A stretch of 64,000 nt of DNA. It comes from an uncultured Acidimicrobiales bacterium (GTDB lineage: Bacteria > Actinomycetota > Acidimicrobiia > Acidimicrobiales > CATQHL01). The notes beneath the pieces are model-generated. The model saw nothing but the letters and a program-made list of their open reading frames with translations. It was not told the origin of the DNA and did not search any database. The DNA lies in NCBI GenBank assembly GCA_958295925.1, contig CATQHL010000001.1:1-64000 (forward strand), in the 5' to 3' direction. This document shows, piece after piece, positions 22,669-31,239 of this stretch; the stretch's first letter is position 1, and every line of letters starts with the position of its first letter. The translations under genes and the position numbers were made by a program.

Positions 22669-24013
22669 TGGAATGGTTGCCCACAGCGGCGTAGAAGCCC
22701 TGTGGGGTCAGGTTGCCGAAGAGGTGCGAAAGGTGCGTCTGGAGGCCTTTGGCGAAGACCTCATCGTTCGGCACAAGGGCGTGGAGGATTCCTGCAGGGA
22801 GATTCTCCGCCAGCGCGTGGCCGAGTTCAACGCGGCGTCCTTGTCCACGCACGGCGAGCTCATGTCGCGCGAGGACAGAGCCGAGCTGCAAGTGCGCCTC
22901 GAGGCGCTGCTGGGTTCGGGGCCCATGGAGGAGTTCCTTAAGGGTGACGTTGAGGATGTCTATGTGTTCGGGCCGTCGCTGGTGGTGCTCCGCCGCTCCG
23001 ACGGCACCCAGCAGATGCTGGATCAGAGTGTCTTCCCCGACGAAACCAGCATGGTGCGCCACATCGCCCACCTTGCGGCCACCCAGGGGCAGACGTCCCG
23101 GCGATTCGACCACAGCGAGCCCCTCCTTGACTTGAGGCTGCGCTCCGGCGAGCGTGTGTTCGCCGTGATGTCCGTGAGCGGGGCGCCCTTCATAGTCGTC
23201 CGCCGCCACCTCCACGTGTCTGTGACTCTCGACAGCCTGGTGGAGAACAAGACGATGCCGGAGGATGCCGGCGCGTTTCTGCAGGCGGCCGCTGCGCGTC
23301 CCTCCCCTTGCAACATGCTCATAGCCGGTGCGCTTTCATCTGGGAAGACGACGCTGCTGCGGGCGCTGCTGAATGCGGTTCACGAAAACGAGATCGTCGC
23401 CACCATTGAGCAGACCTTCGAGCTATTCCTCGAAAAAAGCCACCCGCTCACGGTGGCGGTGGAGACGCGTGAGCCCAACACCGAGGAGGGCGGCACCAGC
23501 GGCGAGGTGACAATCGAGTCCCTTGCGAGGCGCTTCCTTCGATCGGGCGCCGACAGGATCATCATCGGAGAGTTGCGTGGTGCGGAGGCGCTTCAGTTCC
23601 TGCTGGCCTGCGGAACCGGTTCCGACGGCTCCATGTGCACCATCCACGCCGCCACCCCCAACACCGCCCTTCACCGCCTGGTCACCTACTCCCTGAGGGA
23701 CCCGTTCGCCCCCCCGCTTGAGGCGCTTTCCTACGAGGTGGGAGAGGCCATTCACCTCGTCGTTCACGTGGTGCGGCACCCTGTTACGGGCTCACGCGAG
23801 GTCAACAGCATTACAGAGGTGTGCGGCTGGTCCCCAGAGAGAGGTTTCGAGACGGTGAACATCTTTGCGCGCCGGGGGCTCACCGCCCCCCTTGAATACA
23901 TGAACCCGCCGAGGGGTGACTTGTTGAGGGAGCGGCTTGAGCTGTCGGGTTGGACGCCCCCCGGCAACAGTTCGTCTTCAGCGTCGGCGTCTCAAAAGGC
24001 CCTGGTGCTGTGA
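22655..24013 (+). CDS. cpaF: CpaF/TadA pilus assembly ATPase
   Basis: Hexameric secretion ATPase that powers pilus assembly. The 452-residue protein has an N-terminal region (1-120) that fits the CpaF helical domain, then Walker A GALSSGKT at residues 225-232. The Asp/Glu box EQTFELFL, the Walker B-like RIIIGELRGAEALQFL (about 307-322) and the His box CTIHAATP complete the set. The start overlaps the end of the CpaE-like gene by 14 bp with AAGGAGGGC upstream. All ATPase motifs are intact, so energy for the system comes from this protein and not from the CpaE-like one. Confidence 0.93.
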   Translation: MATNSGMVAHSGVEALWGQVAEEVRKVRLEAFGEDLIVRHKGVEDSCREILRQRVAEFNAASLSTHGELMSREDRAELQVRLEALLGSGPMEEFLKGDVEDVYVFGPSLVVLRRSDGTQQMLDQSVFPDETSMVRHIAHLAATQGQTSRRFDHSEPLLDLRLRSGERVFAVMSVSGAPFIVVRRHLHVSVTLDSLVENKTMPEDAGAFLQAAAARPSPCNMLIAGALSSGKTTLLRALLNAVHENEIVATIEQTFELFLEKSHPLTVAVETREPNTEEGGTSGEVTIESLARRFLRSGADRIIIGELRGAEALQFLLACGTGSDGSMCTIHAATPNTALHRLVTYSLRDPFAPPLEALSYEVGEAIHLVVHVVRHPVTGSREVNSITEVCGWSPERGFETVNIFARRGLTAPLEYMNPPRGDLLRERLELSGWTPPGNSSSSASASQKALVL

Positions 24014-24071
24014 CGGCCACTAAGTCGACCCATTCACGGGCCCCCATTCAGGGTTAGGCGGAGTATGGCTG

Positions 24072-25058
24072 ATGTCTGACACGCTCTGGGCGGTGATCTT
24101 CGGGATCGTGTTCTTCGCAGCGCTGTTCCTGGGCGTGACGGGGTGGATACGAGCAGCCCGTCCGAGCAACCGCAGGCGCAAGATGGCCGAGCTTCAGGGT
24201 GCCAAGACCGCCCGCGAGATTGTGGAGCTGGCGCTCCGGCGCGAGGAGAGGAGCCAGATCGTCTACCGCAGCCCCCACGCCCGCAGGGACGCCATTTTGA
24301 AGATCCTCCGCGTCGTGCTTGCTGGGCTGGGCTTGCTGCTGACTTTCCAGCAGACGCAGCTCTACGGCCTGAGCTTCTTGCTGGGGGGGCTGGGCTGGTT
24401 CATGCCCATGTTCATCATGGGGCCGCGACTAAGACGCGAGCGAACCCGCGAGGCGGAGATGTGGCAGGACTGGGCTCGGCTGCTCGGGGAGTTGGCGGAG
24501 TCGGGCGCCAGCCTCTACGACTCGCTTCGCACCTCTGTCAATCACTTGCCGCCGGAACTGGTGCCCGTAGCCAAGAGGGCCGCCGTCATTGCGGAGATCG
24601 ACGGCATCGAGCCCGCACTTGACACGCTGGCCGAGACAGAGTCCCCCTGGGGGGCGCAGCTCTCGGCGGGGCTGCGGATTGCCGCACGCGCCGGCGGCGG
24701 CATCTCCCGGCCCATGAAGGCAATTGTGACGCGCATCGAGGACATCACAGAGGTTCACAGGCAGAAGAACTCCAGCGTCGTGAAAGTCTGGGTGCAGACG
24801 CTCGCCCTTATGACGGTGGGTTTCGTGACAATGTTCCTCCTCTGGCGAAACAACAGCCAGTACTTCGCGCCTTTTGGTGAAGGCATCGGGCAGGTGCTGC
24901 TGCTTGGCATCTCGGTGATCATCGTCTTCTGCGTGGGCTATCTGACGACTCGGGGGGTTGTGCCGCCGCAGGAGTACGTGCTGGGAACAGAGCGGGGCGC
25001 AAAGGCCAAGGCCAAGCAGGAAAAAAAGCAGGAAAAAGAGGAGTTGCCGGTCCTTTGA
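24072..25058 (+). CDS. tadB: TadB-like inner-membrane platform protein (T2SSF domain)
   Basis: A 328-residue platform protein. There is a membrane helix at residues 5-27, two adjacent helices at about 85-115 (LRVVLAGLGLLLTFQQ and LLGGLGWFMPMF), and two near the C-terminus (about 245-270 and 275-300). Between them lies a cytoplasmic T2SSF domain with LLGELAESGASLYDSLR. The C-terminal tail is Lys-rich (KAKAKQEKKQEKEE). It starts 58 bp after cpaF and overlaps tadC as TTGA. It pairs with TadC to form the base of the pilus machine. Confidence 0.85.
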   Translation: MSDTLWAVIFGIVFFAALFLGVTGWIRAARPSNRRRKMAELQGAKTAREIVELALRREERSQIVYRSPHARRDAILKILRVVLAGLGLLLTFQQTQLYGLSFLLGGLGWFMPMFIMGPRLRRERTREAEMWQDWARLLGELAESGASLYDSLRTSVNHLPPELVPVAKRAAVIAEIDGIEPALDTLAETESPWGAQLSAGLRIAARAGGGISRPMKAIVTRIEDITEVHRQKNSSVVKVWVQTLALMTVGFVTMFLLWRNNSQYFAPFGEGIGQVLLLGISVIIVFCVGYLTTRGVVPPQEYVLGTERGAKAKAKQEKKQEKEELPVL

Positions 25059-25870
25059 TCCCGTTCCTGTTCGGCCTGCTGTTCTTCGTTGCGATCGTCG
25101 TGGCGGTAATGGCTGTCCGGTTGAAGGCGGATACCCCGAAGGTCTCTGAATGGGGTTCGGTGATTCAGAGGCGTCTCCAGCTGATGTGGACGCCGACCGG
25201 GGCGGAGATGCAGGACATCAGGATGGCCGGGACTACCAGGGAGAGGCTCACCGTCCAGCGCTTCGGGTTCTACATAATTGGGATGATCGGCGGATTCGCG
25301 TTGGGGTTCGCCCTCCAGAGGATTTCCGTGGTGGCCTTCCTGCTTGGGCTCCTGGGTGGGTTCGTGGGCTGGATCATGCCCGCCCTCTCCGTGCGCAACA
25401 AGGCCAAGGCCAAGCGGGCCGACGCCGAGAAGGTCATCCGTCTTTGGATCGTGCTGGCCGCCCAGCAGGTGTCGGCCGGGATGGACCCGGCGCCCGCGCT
25501 CCTGCAGGCTGCCGGCATAGGGACGCTGCCAACCTGGAAGCTCCTGCGCTGGTACATGATCGACGCCCAATTCAACCATCAGCCCCTCTGGGAGGGTCTG
25601 AGACGCCTGGACAGGGATTACGGGTTGCGAATCCTCTCCTCAATGGTCTCCGCGCTGAGCCTTGCAACCGATCGCGGAACCCGTGTCTCGAACGCCCTCA
25701 TTGCTGCGGGCGACCTTTCGTGGCGCTCGGCGATAGCGGCGGAGGAGGAGCAGGCGGCGCGCTCGGAGCAGATCGTGGTGCTGCCTTCCACGCTCATCGG
25801 CGTCTCACTGGCCGTGGCGCTGGTCTACCCGCCGATGTCATCCCTCACCGCCGGCCTGTCGGTGGCGTAA
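25055..25870 (+). CDS. tadC: TadC-like inner-membrane platform protein (T2SSF domain)
   Basis: A 271-residue protein with the same layout as TadB: an N-terminal helix (residues 2-22), a paired helix region at about 75-115 (FYIIGMIGGFALGFALQ, VVAFLLGLLGGFVGWIM), a cytoplasmic T2SSF domain, and a C-terminal hydrophobic helix (VVLPSTLIGVSLAVALVYP). The motif SALSLATDRGTRVSNAL is typical for TadC. TTG 25055 overlaps the tadB stop. The last core gene of the locus before the second pilin. Confidence 0.83.
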   Translation: MIPFLFGLLFFVAIVVAVMAVRLKADTPKVSEWGSVIQRRLQLMWTPTGAEMQDIRMAGTTRERLTVQRFGFYIIGMIGGFALGFALQRISVVAFLLGLLGGFVGWIMPALSVRNKAKAKRADAEKVIRLWIVLAAQQVSAGMDPAPALLQAAGIGTLPTWKLLRWYMIDAQFNHQPLWEGLRRLDRDYGLRILSSMVSALSLATDRGTRVSNALIAAGDLSWRSAIAAEEEQAARSEQIVVLPSTLIGVSLAVALVYPPMSSLTAGLSVA

Positions 25871-25877
25871 AGCATGC

Positions 25878-25906
25878 TTTACTTGCGCTTCAGGCAGAGA
25901 TATGAT
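25878..25906 (+). promoter_or_regulatory. Promoter of the second pilin-like gene
   Basis: TTTACT (25878-25883) and TATGAT (25901-25906) are separated by exactly 17 bp, a good sigma-70-type match, about 80 bp before the ATG of the second pilin-like gene. It would allow that pilin to be expressed apart from the assembly genes. Confidence 0.55.
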
Positions 25907-25985
25907 GGCAGGCAAGGAATGGCTTGGGAAGGTGTGGCTTCGAGTAACGCGAAGTCGGCCGTGAGTAACTCTCAGGAAGGTTGAA

Positions 25986-27035
25986 ATGATAATTCTGTTG
26001 ATATCCGTGGCGGTCTTGTCGGGTACAGCGGTGCTTCTTGCGCTCTCTGCCCGCATGCGGCTGCGAGCGATTTCCTTGGACGATGAGTCGGGACTGTCCA
26101 CCCTCGAGTGGATACTCATCGTGTCTGCGGTGGTTGGCCTGGCAACCGTGGGCGTCATCTTGGTACGTACCTCTTTAGGCGACGAGGAGCGCGTGGCGGA
26201 GGGAACTGATTCCCCTGCTGTAAGGGCGGCACGCGAGTCGGTCGTCGACATTGACGACGAGACTGAGTGCGCTGGGAGCACCGCCGGGGGGCACTTGGAC
26301 GTGACCACCAGGTGGAACGCGGAAACCGGAACGTGCGAAGTTATAAGAGGCGCCAATACTGATGCGGTATCGCAGGCAAACAAAGAGGCGCGAAAAAGGA
26401 TTGGGGCCGATGTGCTGGAGGGCATTAACCTGGCCGCCCTGTCCAGGAGCGCCTCGCAGGGAAGGGGCTGCGTTCCGCTTGAGGAAGCCGAGGGTTATTT
26501 CCCCTTTGGCGGGCTGAAAATGCCGGCTACTTTCACCCTTGAGCCGCTGAACACAGGCTGCACCTTTGATTCCGGTAATCCGTACCACGGATTTGTCCCG
26601 TCGGGGGATTCAATAGTTTCCGTCGTCACTTGCGCGGTGGAAAGTGGCAACAGGGTTTGCGCAGAAGTCCCTGGCAGCTCGTCTCCTGGACAACTCAACG
26701 ACCGGGGTTGCGCTACTGCAAGCCCACCACCGCCTGATTGCACAGCCGCCACCTCCACTGAAGGGCAGACCGCATCTCAACGAAACGCGGCTGGGTTCGA
26801 CGCTGACATATTGCTGGCCGAAGTGGACTCCTTCAGCCCCAGCACTCCCGCAGGTGGAAACTGGCTACGGGTGATCTGCAGCACTACGGACGACGGTTAT
26901 GACGATTGCAGTGAGAGCACAGCCGTTCCCAGTTCCGGCCTTTACCAGGTTGAAATCAAGATCACGCTTTCAAAAGCTGGAGAGACCGACAAGACGTACT
27001 CTGTGTTCGACTACGTGGCTGTCCAAAAAGCCTGA
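25986..27035 (+). CDS. Second pilin-like protein of the Tad locus
   Basis: A 349-residue protein with AGGAAGG before ATG 25986. It has an extra hydrophobic segment at residues 2-21, then DDESG|LSTLEWILIVSAVVG: Gly36 at the cleavage site, Glu at mature position 5 and a membrane helix to about residue 60. This is the same G-LxTLEW signature as the large pilin at the start of the locus. The outer domain has several Cys pairs and a Pro/Thr-rich centre (SPPPPDCT). It is a candidate major or minor pilin. No repeats of the kind in the large pilin are seen. Confidence 0.78.
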   Translation: MIILLISVAVLSGTAVLLALSARMRLRAISLDDESGLSTLEWILIVSAVVGLATVGVILVRTSLGDEERVAEGTDSPAVRAARESVVDIDDETECAGSTAGGHLDVTTRWNAETGTCEVIRGANTDAVSQANKEARKRIGADVLEGINLAALSRSASQGRGCVPLEEAEGYFPFGGLKMPATFTLEPLNTGCTFDSGNPYHGFVPSGDSIVSVVTCAVESGNRVCAEVPGSSSPGQLNDRGCATASPPPPDCTAATSTEGQTASQRNAAGFDADILLAEVDSFSPSTPAGGNWLRVICSTTDDGYDDCSESTAVPSSGLYQVEIKITLSKAGETDKTYSVFDYVAVQKA

Positions 27036-27075
27036 ACGCCGGTCTCCTCAGCAGCCGGTTTCAGAGTGCCTGCTA

Positions 27076-28191
27076 CTAGCCGCTGATTTGTTCCAACAAG
27101 CAGATTTCCCTGGGATCCAGCGCAACAGTGCAGCGCATCCCTGTGTGCATGTTCTTGTCTGCGTACATCTCGAGCGGGGGCGCGTCTTTTGCCTGAACGG
27201 TTGCGTGAATTCGATTTGGCGTGACTTTGACGTCGGAGACCTTTGCCGGAACACCGTCGGCAACCAGGAGAACTGCGGAGGGTCGAATCAGAAGCAGCGG
27301 CTGCGAAGGCAGTTCTGTTGAGATGCGTGAAGGCGAGTTCATCCGTGAGACGTCCAGGACGCCCCAGGGGCTCTCAAGCAGCGTCCCGTCCTCCCGCAGT
27401 GGGATCTCAGGCGACCAGATCACCCCGAGTCGCAGAAATTCCGCCGTGTAGGCGTCGCGGGGGTCGCTTATCAACTCGCCGGGCTCCCCGACCCTGTGAA
27501 CAGCCCCGTTGAGCATGAGCGCAACACGGGTGGCCAGCGAAAAGGCTTCGGCGTGGTCGTGGGTGACGTGGACGGCCGTCTGCCCGAGGTTTGAGAGGAT
27601 GCGGCGGATGTCGTCGATCAGTTGGCTCTGCAGGGGGCGGTCGAGTGCCGCGAATGGCTCGTCGAGGAGCAGCAGCCTTGGTTCGGGTGCCAGGGAGCGG
27701 GCCAGGGCCACCCGCTGCGCCTCACCACCGGAGAGGGTGGAGACAGAGCGCTTTTCATAGCCGGAGAGGTTCGTGAGGGCGAGCATCTCCCCCACCCTGC
27801 GCCGCCGCTGCGAGGGCTCGACCCCCTGCATCCTGAGGCCGAACGCCACGTTGTCGCCCACGTTCCGGTGAGGCAGAAGGGCGTGATCCTGAAACACCAT
27901 GCCGAAGCGCCTTCTGTGCGGCGGCAGCGAGCGCAGGTCGTTGCCGCACCAGAGCACCCGGCCCGACTGCGGACGCAGCAGTCCCGCAACCGTCCTCAGG
28001 AAAGTGCTCTTGCCGCAGCCGCTGGGCCCTAGCAGCGCGGTCGTCTCCCCAAGCGGGGCGGTCAGGCTCAGGTCGGCCAGAATGTCGGCGCCCCCCAGGC
28101 TCAGCCACAGCCTCTCCGCTGCCAAGCCGTCCGCGGAGGCTTTCCCGGGCGCAGCCCTGCCAAAGCCTTTCTCACCAGAGCCTGCGATCAT
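27076..28191 (-). CDS. ABC transporter ATPase, probably thiamine (ThiQ-like)
   Basis: The 371-residue ATPase has Walker A GPSGCGKS at residues 55-62, the Q-loop VFQDHALLPHR, the signature LSGGEAQRVALARSL near 158 and Walker B LLLLDEPFAALD near 180. The His switch HVTHDHAEA follows. After about residue 255 it has a beta-rich C-terminal domain (TOBE-like), which makes it longer than enteric ThiQ and closer to Fe3+/polyamine-type ATPases. The ATG overlaps the permease stop. The TPP riboswitch before the operon makes thiamine or a precursor the likely substrate. Confidence 0.85.
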   Translation of the reverse strand: MIAGSGEKGFGRAAPGKASADGLAAERLWLSLGGADILADLSLTAPLGETTALLGPSGCGKSTFLRTVAGLLRPQSGRVLWCGNDLRSLPPHRRRFGMVFQDHALLPHRNVGDNVAFGLRMQGVEPSQRRRRVGEMLALTNLSGYEKRSVSTLSGGEAQRVALARSLAPEPRLLLLDEPFAALDRPLQSQLIDDIRRILSNLGQTAVHVTHDHAEAFSLATRVALMLNGAVHRVGEPGELISDPRDAYTAEFLRLGVIWSPEIPLREDGTLLESPWGVLDVSRMNSPSRISTELPSQPLLLIRPSAVLLVADGVPAKVSDVKVTPNRIHATVQAKDAPPLEMYADKNMHTGMRCTVALDPREICLLEQISG

Positions 28192-29786
28192 CAGAAATCG
28201 GCGCTGCCGGGCAGGCGAAAGCGGTCGATGAGAAGCACGGCGCCCGCCACAAGGGCTAGAAGAATCACGCTGAGGGCCATTGCCTGGCCGAAGTTGGCCT
28301 GCCCAGGGCGGGAGAGCAGCCTGAAGATGGCCAGCGGCAGGGTCGGTCGCTCGGGGCGGGCTATGAAGGCGGTTGCGCCGAATTCGCCGAGGGAGACCGC
28401 AAACGCGAATCCCACGCCCACTGCCAAGCCACGCAGCGCGGGCGGAAGATCCACCTCACGCCAGACGCGCCTGGGCGACGCTCCGAGCACGGCGGCGGCT
28501 TCGCGCAGCCGTTCGCTCACGGCGCGCAGCGCCGGGACGGTCGACCGGATCACAAAGGGGATGCCTATCAGGGCGTGGGTGATGGGCACCAGCCACCAGG
28601 AGAGGCGCAGGTCGAGCGGCGGGGCATCGAGCGCCAGGAGCGCACCGAAGCCAAGGAGCACCCCGGAAGCTCCCAGCGGCACGAGAAATAGGCCTTCGAA
28701 AGCCGACGCTGCGCCGCCGGATCTGCTCACGACGGCGGCCGCTGCGAGCCCGACTGAGCCAGCAATGGCAGTGGCTGCCAGCGCGAAAGTCAGGGAGTTT
28801 CCCAGAGCGGTGAGCGGCGAGACGGACATGGCGTGCGTGCCTGCCCCGAGCAGCCTGAAGTTTTCGAACGAGTAGCCCCCCGAATGCCGCAGGGAGCGTT
28901 CAACTAGAGCCGCCACTGGCATTCCGATTACCACGACGGCGGTCAGGCACGCTGCGAGGACGGCCAGCCGCTGGGCGGCACCTCGGGGCGCCGAGGCTGA
29001 GTGCGCCCCGAGGTGCTCGGGCACTCCCCTGCGGCGCTGCCAGACGGTGCTGGCCGTCACGATGACAAGCACAAACACCAGCTGCAGCAGCGCCAGCGAG
29101 GCGGCCACGTCGAACTCGATGCGCTGAACAGCGAAGCGCCAGATCTCTGTCTCGAGCGTGGCTCGGCGAGGCCCGCCGAGAATGAGTATCACCCCGAATG
29201 AGGTGAAGTTGAAGAGCAGCACTATTGCCGTGGAGGCGGCGATGGCAGGGATGAGCCGGGGCAGCGTCACTGTGGTGAAGGTGCGCACCCTTCCGGCGCC
29301 CAGCACCCTTGCGGCCTGTTCGGGGGCGGTGTCAAGCTGCGACCAGAAGGCCCCCACGCTCCGGGCGATCACCGCGTAGTTGAAGAAGACGTGGGCTGCG
29401 ATGATTGCCCATGTGGTGTGACGGAAGCGGTCGGTGAGGCCGAGCGAATCCATCAGGGACAAGAACGCCGCGGCAACCACAACAGTGGGCAGAACGAAAG
29501 GCACCACAAGCAGGGCGTTGAGCAGCCGCCTGCCGCGGAAGCGGAGCCGCGCCAGTGCGGCGGCGGTGGGCAGCGCAAGCAGAAGGCAGAGCCCTGTGGA
29601 GGCCAGCGCCTGTGTGACCGTGAACCTGAGGACGCCCGCCGTCGCGGGATTGCCCCACGTCTGCGCCAGCGTAGAGGCGTCGAAGCCATGCCTGAGGATG
29701 GTCGCCAGGGGGTACAGGAAGAATATCCCGACGAAGGCCGCGGGAATCGCGGCCAGAGCGAGCAGTCGCAGCCTGTGTGACTTCAA
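28191..29786 (-). CDS. ABC transporter permease, fused two-domain (ThiP-like)
   Basis: A 531-residue permease with about twelve hydrophobic helices in two homologous halves, each with the inner-membrane EAA loop (EQAARVLGAGRVRTFTTVTL in the first half, EAAAVLGASPRRVWREVDLP in the second). This doubled arrangement is typical of ThiP and FbpB-type permeases. It lies between the binding protein (42 bp gap) and the ATPase (ATGA overlap). Specificity is taken from the riboswitch and the binding protein. Confidence 0.85.
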   Translation of the reverse strand: MKSHRLRLLALAAIPAAFVGIFFLYPLATILRHGFDASTLAQTWGNPATAGVLRFTVTQALASTGLCLLLALPTAAALARLRFRGRRLLNALLVVPFVLPTVVVAAAFLSLMDSLGLTDRFRHTTWAIIAAHVFFNYAVIARSVGAFWSQLDTAPEQAARVLGAGRVRTFTTVTLPRLIPAIAASTAIVLLFNFTSFGVILILGGPRRATLETEIWRFAVQRIEFDVAASLALLQLVFVLVIVTASTVWQRRRGVPEHLGAHSASAPRGAAQRLAVLAACLTAVVVIGMPVAALVERSLRHSGGYSFENFRLLGAGTHAMSVSPLTALGNSLTFALAATAIAGSVGLAAAAVVSRSGGAASAFEGLFLVPLGASGVLLGFGALLALDAPPLDLRLSWWLVPITHALIGIPFVIRSTVPALRAVSERLREAAAVLGASPRRVWREVDLPPALRGLAVGVGFAFAVSLGEFGATAFIARPERPTLPLAIFRLLSRPGQANFGQAMALSVILLALVAGAVLLIDRFRLPGSADF

Positions 29787-29828
29787 GGGGCTGACGGCCT
29801 GCCCGCCAGGCTCAGCGGCGCAAAGGGG

Positions 29829-31004
29829 CTACCTCAGGACGATTTCGACCCAGCGCGCCGTCCACTCCGACTTTTTCTCTGCAATGAGCTCGGGCGGAAG
29901 GCTCAGGGGATCGGCCACAACCGCTGCGTGCCTCAGGAACTCCTCCGGGGGGATTGCGTTTCCGTTGGCGGGAAAGACAAACATGTTGAGGGGGATGTCC
30001 TCCTGAAAGGCCTCGGAAAGCAGAAAGTCCACCAGGGCCTGCGCCGCTGCCTCCACGGTGGTGCCCGCCAGGATTCCCGCAAACTCGACCTGGCGGAAGC
30101 AGCCGTCGGTCAACACCCCGGTGGGGGGCGACTCAGGGGGTTCCTCCGCAAAGACGACCTCGGCGACAGGGCTGGTTGCGTAGGAGGTCACCAGCGCCTT
30201 GTTCCCCCCGCCGGCGATGAAGTCGCCGAAGTAGGCCTCAGACCAGCCGGCCGTGACCTCCACCCCCCCGTCGGCCAGCCGCTGCCAGTAGTCCTCCCAC
30301 CCTTCCTCGCCGAAGCGGGCGATGGTGGCAAAGAGGAACGCCAGGCCGGGCGAGGATGTCTCGGGGTTCTGGGTGACGAAGTCGCCGGCGTGCGCTGTCA
30401 GATCTTCAAGCGACTCGGGCGGGGGGCCGTCGAGCGCGTCCTTCCAGTAGTTGACGCAGACGTCCCCGTAGTCGATTGGCGTGACGCGGTTTTCCGGGTC
30501 GAGCTGAAGCTCGGCCGGCACCGTCGAGATCAGGGTCGAGCGGTAGGGGACGAAGAGTTCCTCGGCCAGGGCCTGCTGAAGGTGCGTGTTGTCGATGCCG
30601 AAGACGACATCGGCTATCGGGTTCTCCTTCGTGAGGATGAGCTGCGCCAGCACAGAGCCGGTGTCCTCGCCTGTAATCAGCTCAACATCTATCCCGGTCT
30701 GATCTTCGAACGACTCAATTACGCCCTCGGATGCGGCGAATGAGTCGTGCGTGATAAGCCTGACCGTTGAGCCGGACGCCGGCTGGTCGCCGGTGGCTTC
30801 GGGCACCACCACGTCCTCGGATGACAGCATCAGGGGGTCGTCCAGCGTTCCGCCCTCAAGTTCATACACGCCCCTCTCAGGGGTTTCCCCCGAATCCCCA
30901 GTGGCGCCCTCGTCCACTTCTGAGAGTGACATCTCACCCCCACAGGCGACCACTGCAAAGGCAAGGGACGCCAAAATCATTGAAAGAAAAAACTTTTGCT
31001 TCAT
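29829..31004 (-). CDS. Thiamine-type ABC transporter binding lipoprotein
   Basis: A 391-residue lipoprotein precursor: signal peptide with lipobox VVAC (Cys21), an acidic linker of about 60 residues, then a periplasmic-binding fold starting TVRLITHDSFAASEGVI. VFGIDNTHLQQAL, TPIDYGDVCVNYW and a C-terminal NMFVFPANGNAIPPEEF match the thiamine-binding TbpA/ThiB group. It is the first gene after the TPP riboswitch, with GGAGG eight bases before the ATG as part of the riboswitch end. Confidence 0.88.
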   Translation of the reverse strand: MKQKFFLSMILASLAFAVVACGGEMSLSEVDEGATGDSGETPERGVYELEGGTLDDPLMLSSEDVVVPEATGDQPASGSTVRLITHDSFAASEGVIESFEDQTGIDVELITGEDTGSVLAQLILTKENPIADVVFGIDNTHLQQALAEELFVPYRSTLISTVPAELQLDPENRVTPIDYGDVCVNYWKDALDGPPPESLEDLTAHAGDFVTQNPETSSPGLAFLFATIARFGEEGWEDYWQRLADGGVEVTAGWSEAYFGDFIAGGGNKALVTSYATSPVAEVVFAEEPPESPPTGVLTDGCFRQVEFAGILAGTTVEAAAQALVDFLLSEAFQEDIPLNMFVFPANGNAIPPEEFLRHAAVVADPLSLPPELIAEKKSEWTARWVEIVLR

Positions 31005-31009
31005 TTAGT

Positions 31010-31092
31010 TTCCTCCGCTGGCATTATCCAGATCAGGTTCTGCGGGTCGGCGATCAGATCGCCCTCTCAGCTGTGCAGCTCCCCGTGTCCTA
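31010..31092 (-). ncRNA. TPP riboswitch (THI element)
   Basis: On the minus strand the leader reads GGACACGGGGAGC, then CTGAGAGGG, a variable hairpin (CGATCTGATCG), GACCC, and GAACCTGATCTGGATAATGCC with AGCGGAGGAA. These are the two sensor-arm consensus blocks of the thiamine pyrophosphate riboswitch in the correct order and spacing. The 3' end contains the GGAGG ribosome binding site of the binding-protein gene, so control is probably at translation: with TPP bound, the site is closed. Confidence 0.96.
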
Positions 31093-31239
31093 TGTTCCAA
31101 GTTTTCATTCATTCTAGTTCGCGCGGATCTGCCTTGCTCATCTCTCACCTGCCGTCATCTCCCACGGATGGCAGACCCTGCCTCGCCCTCGAGTGTCGGC
31201 TCCGCTGTTGAGCATCCCTGAAAGGTAAGGTTGTGGGGA

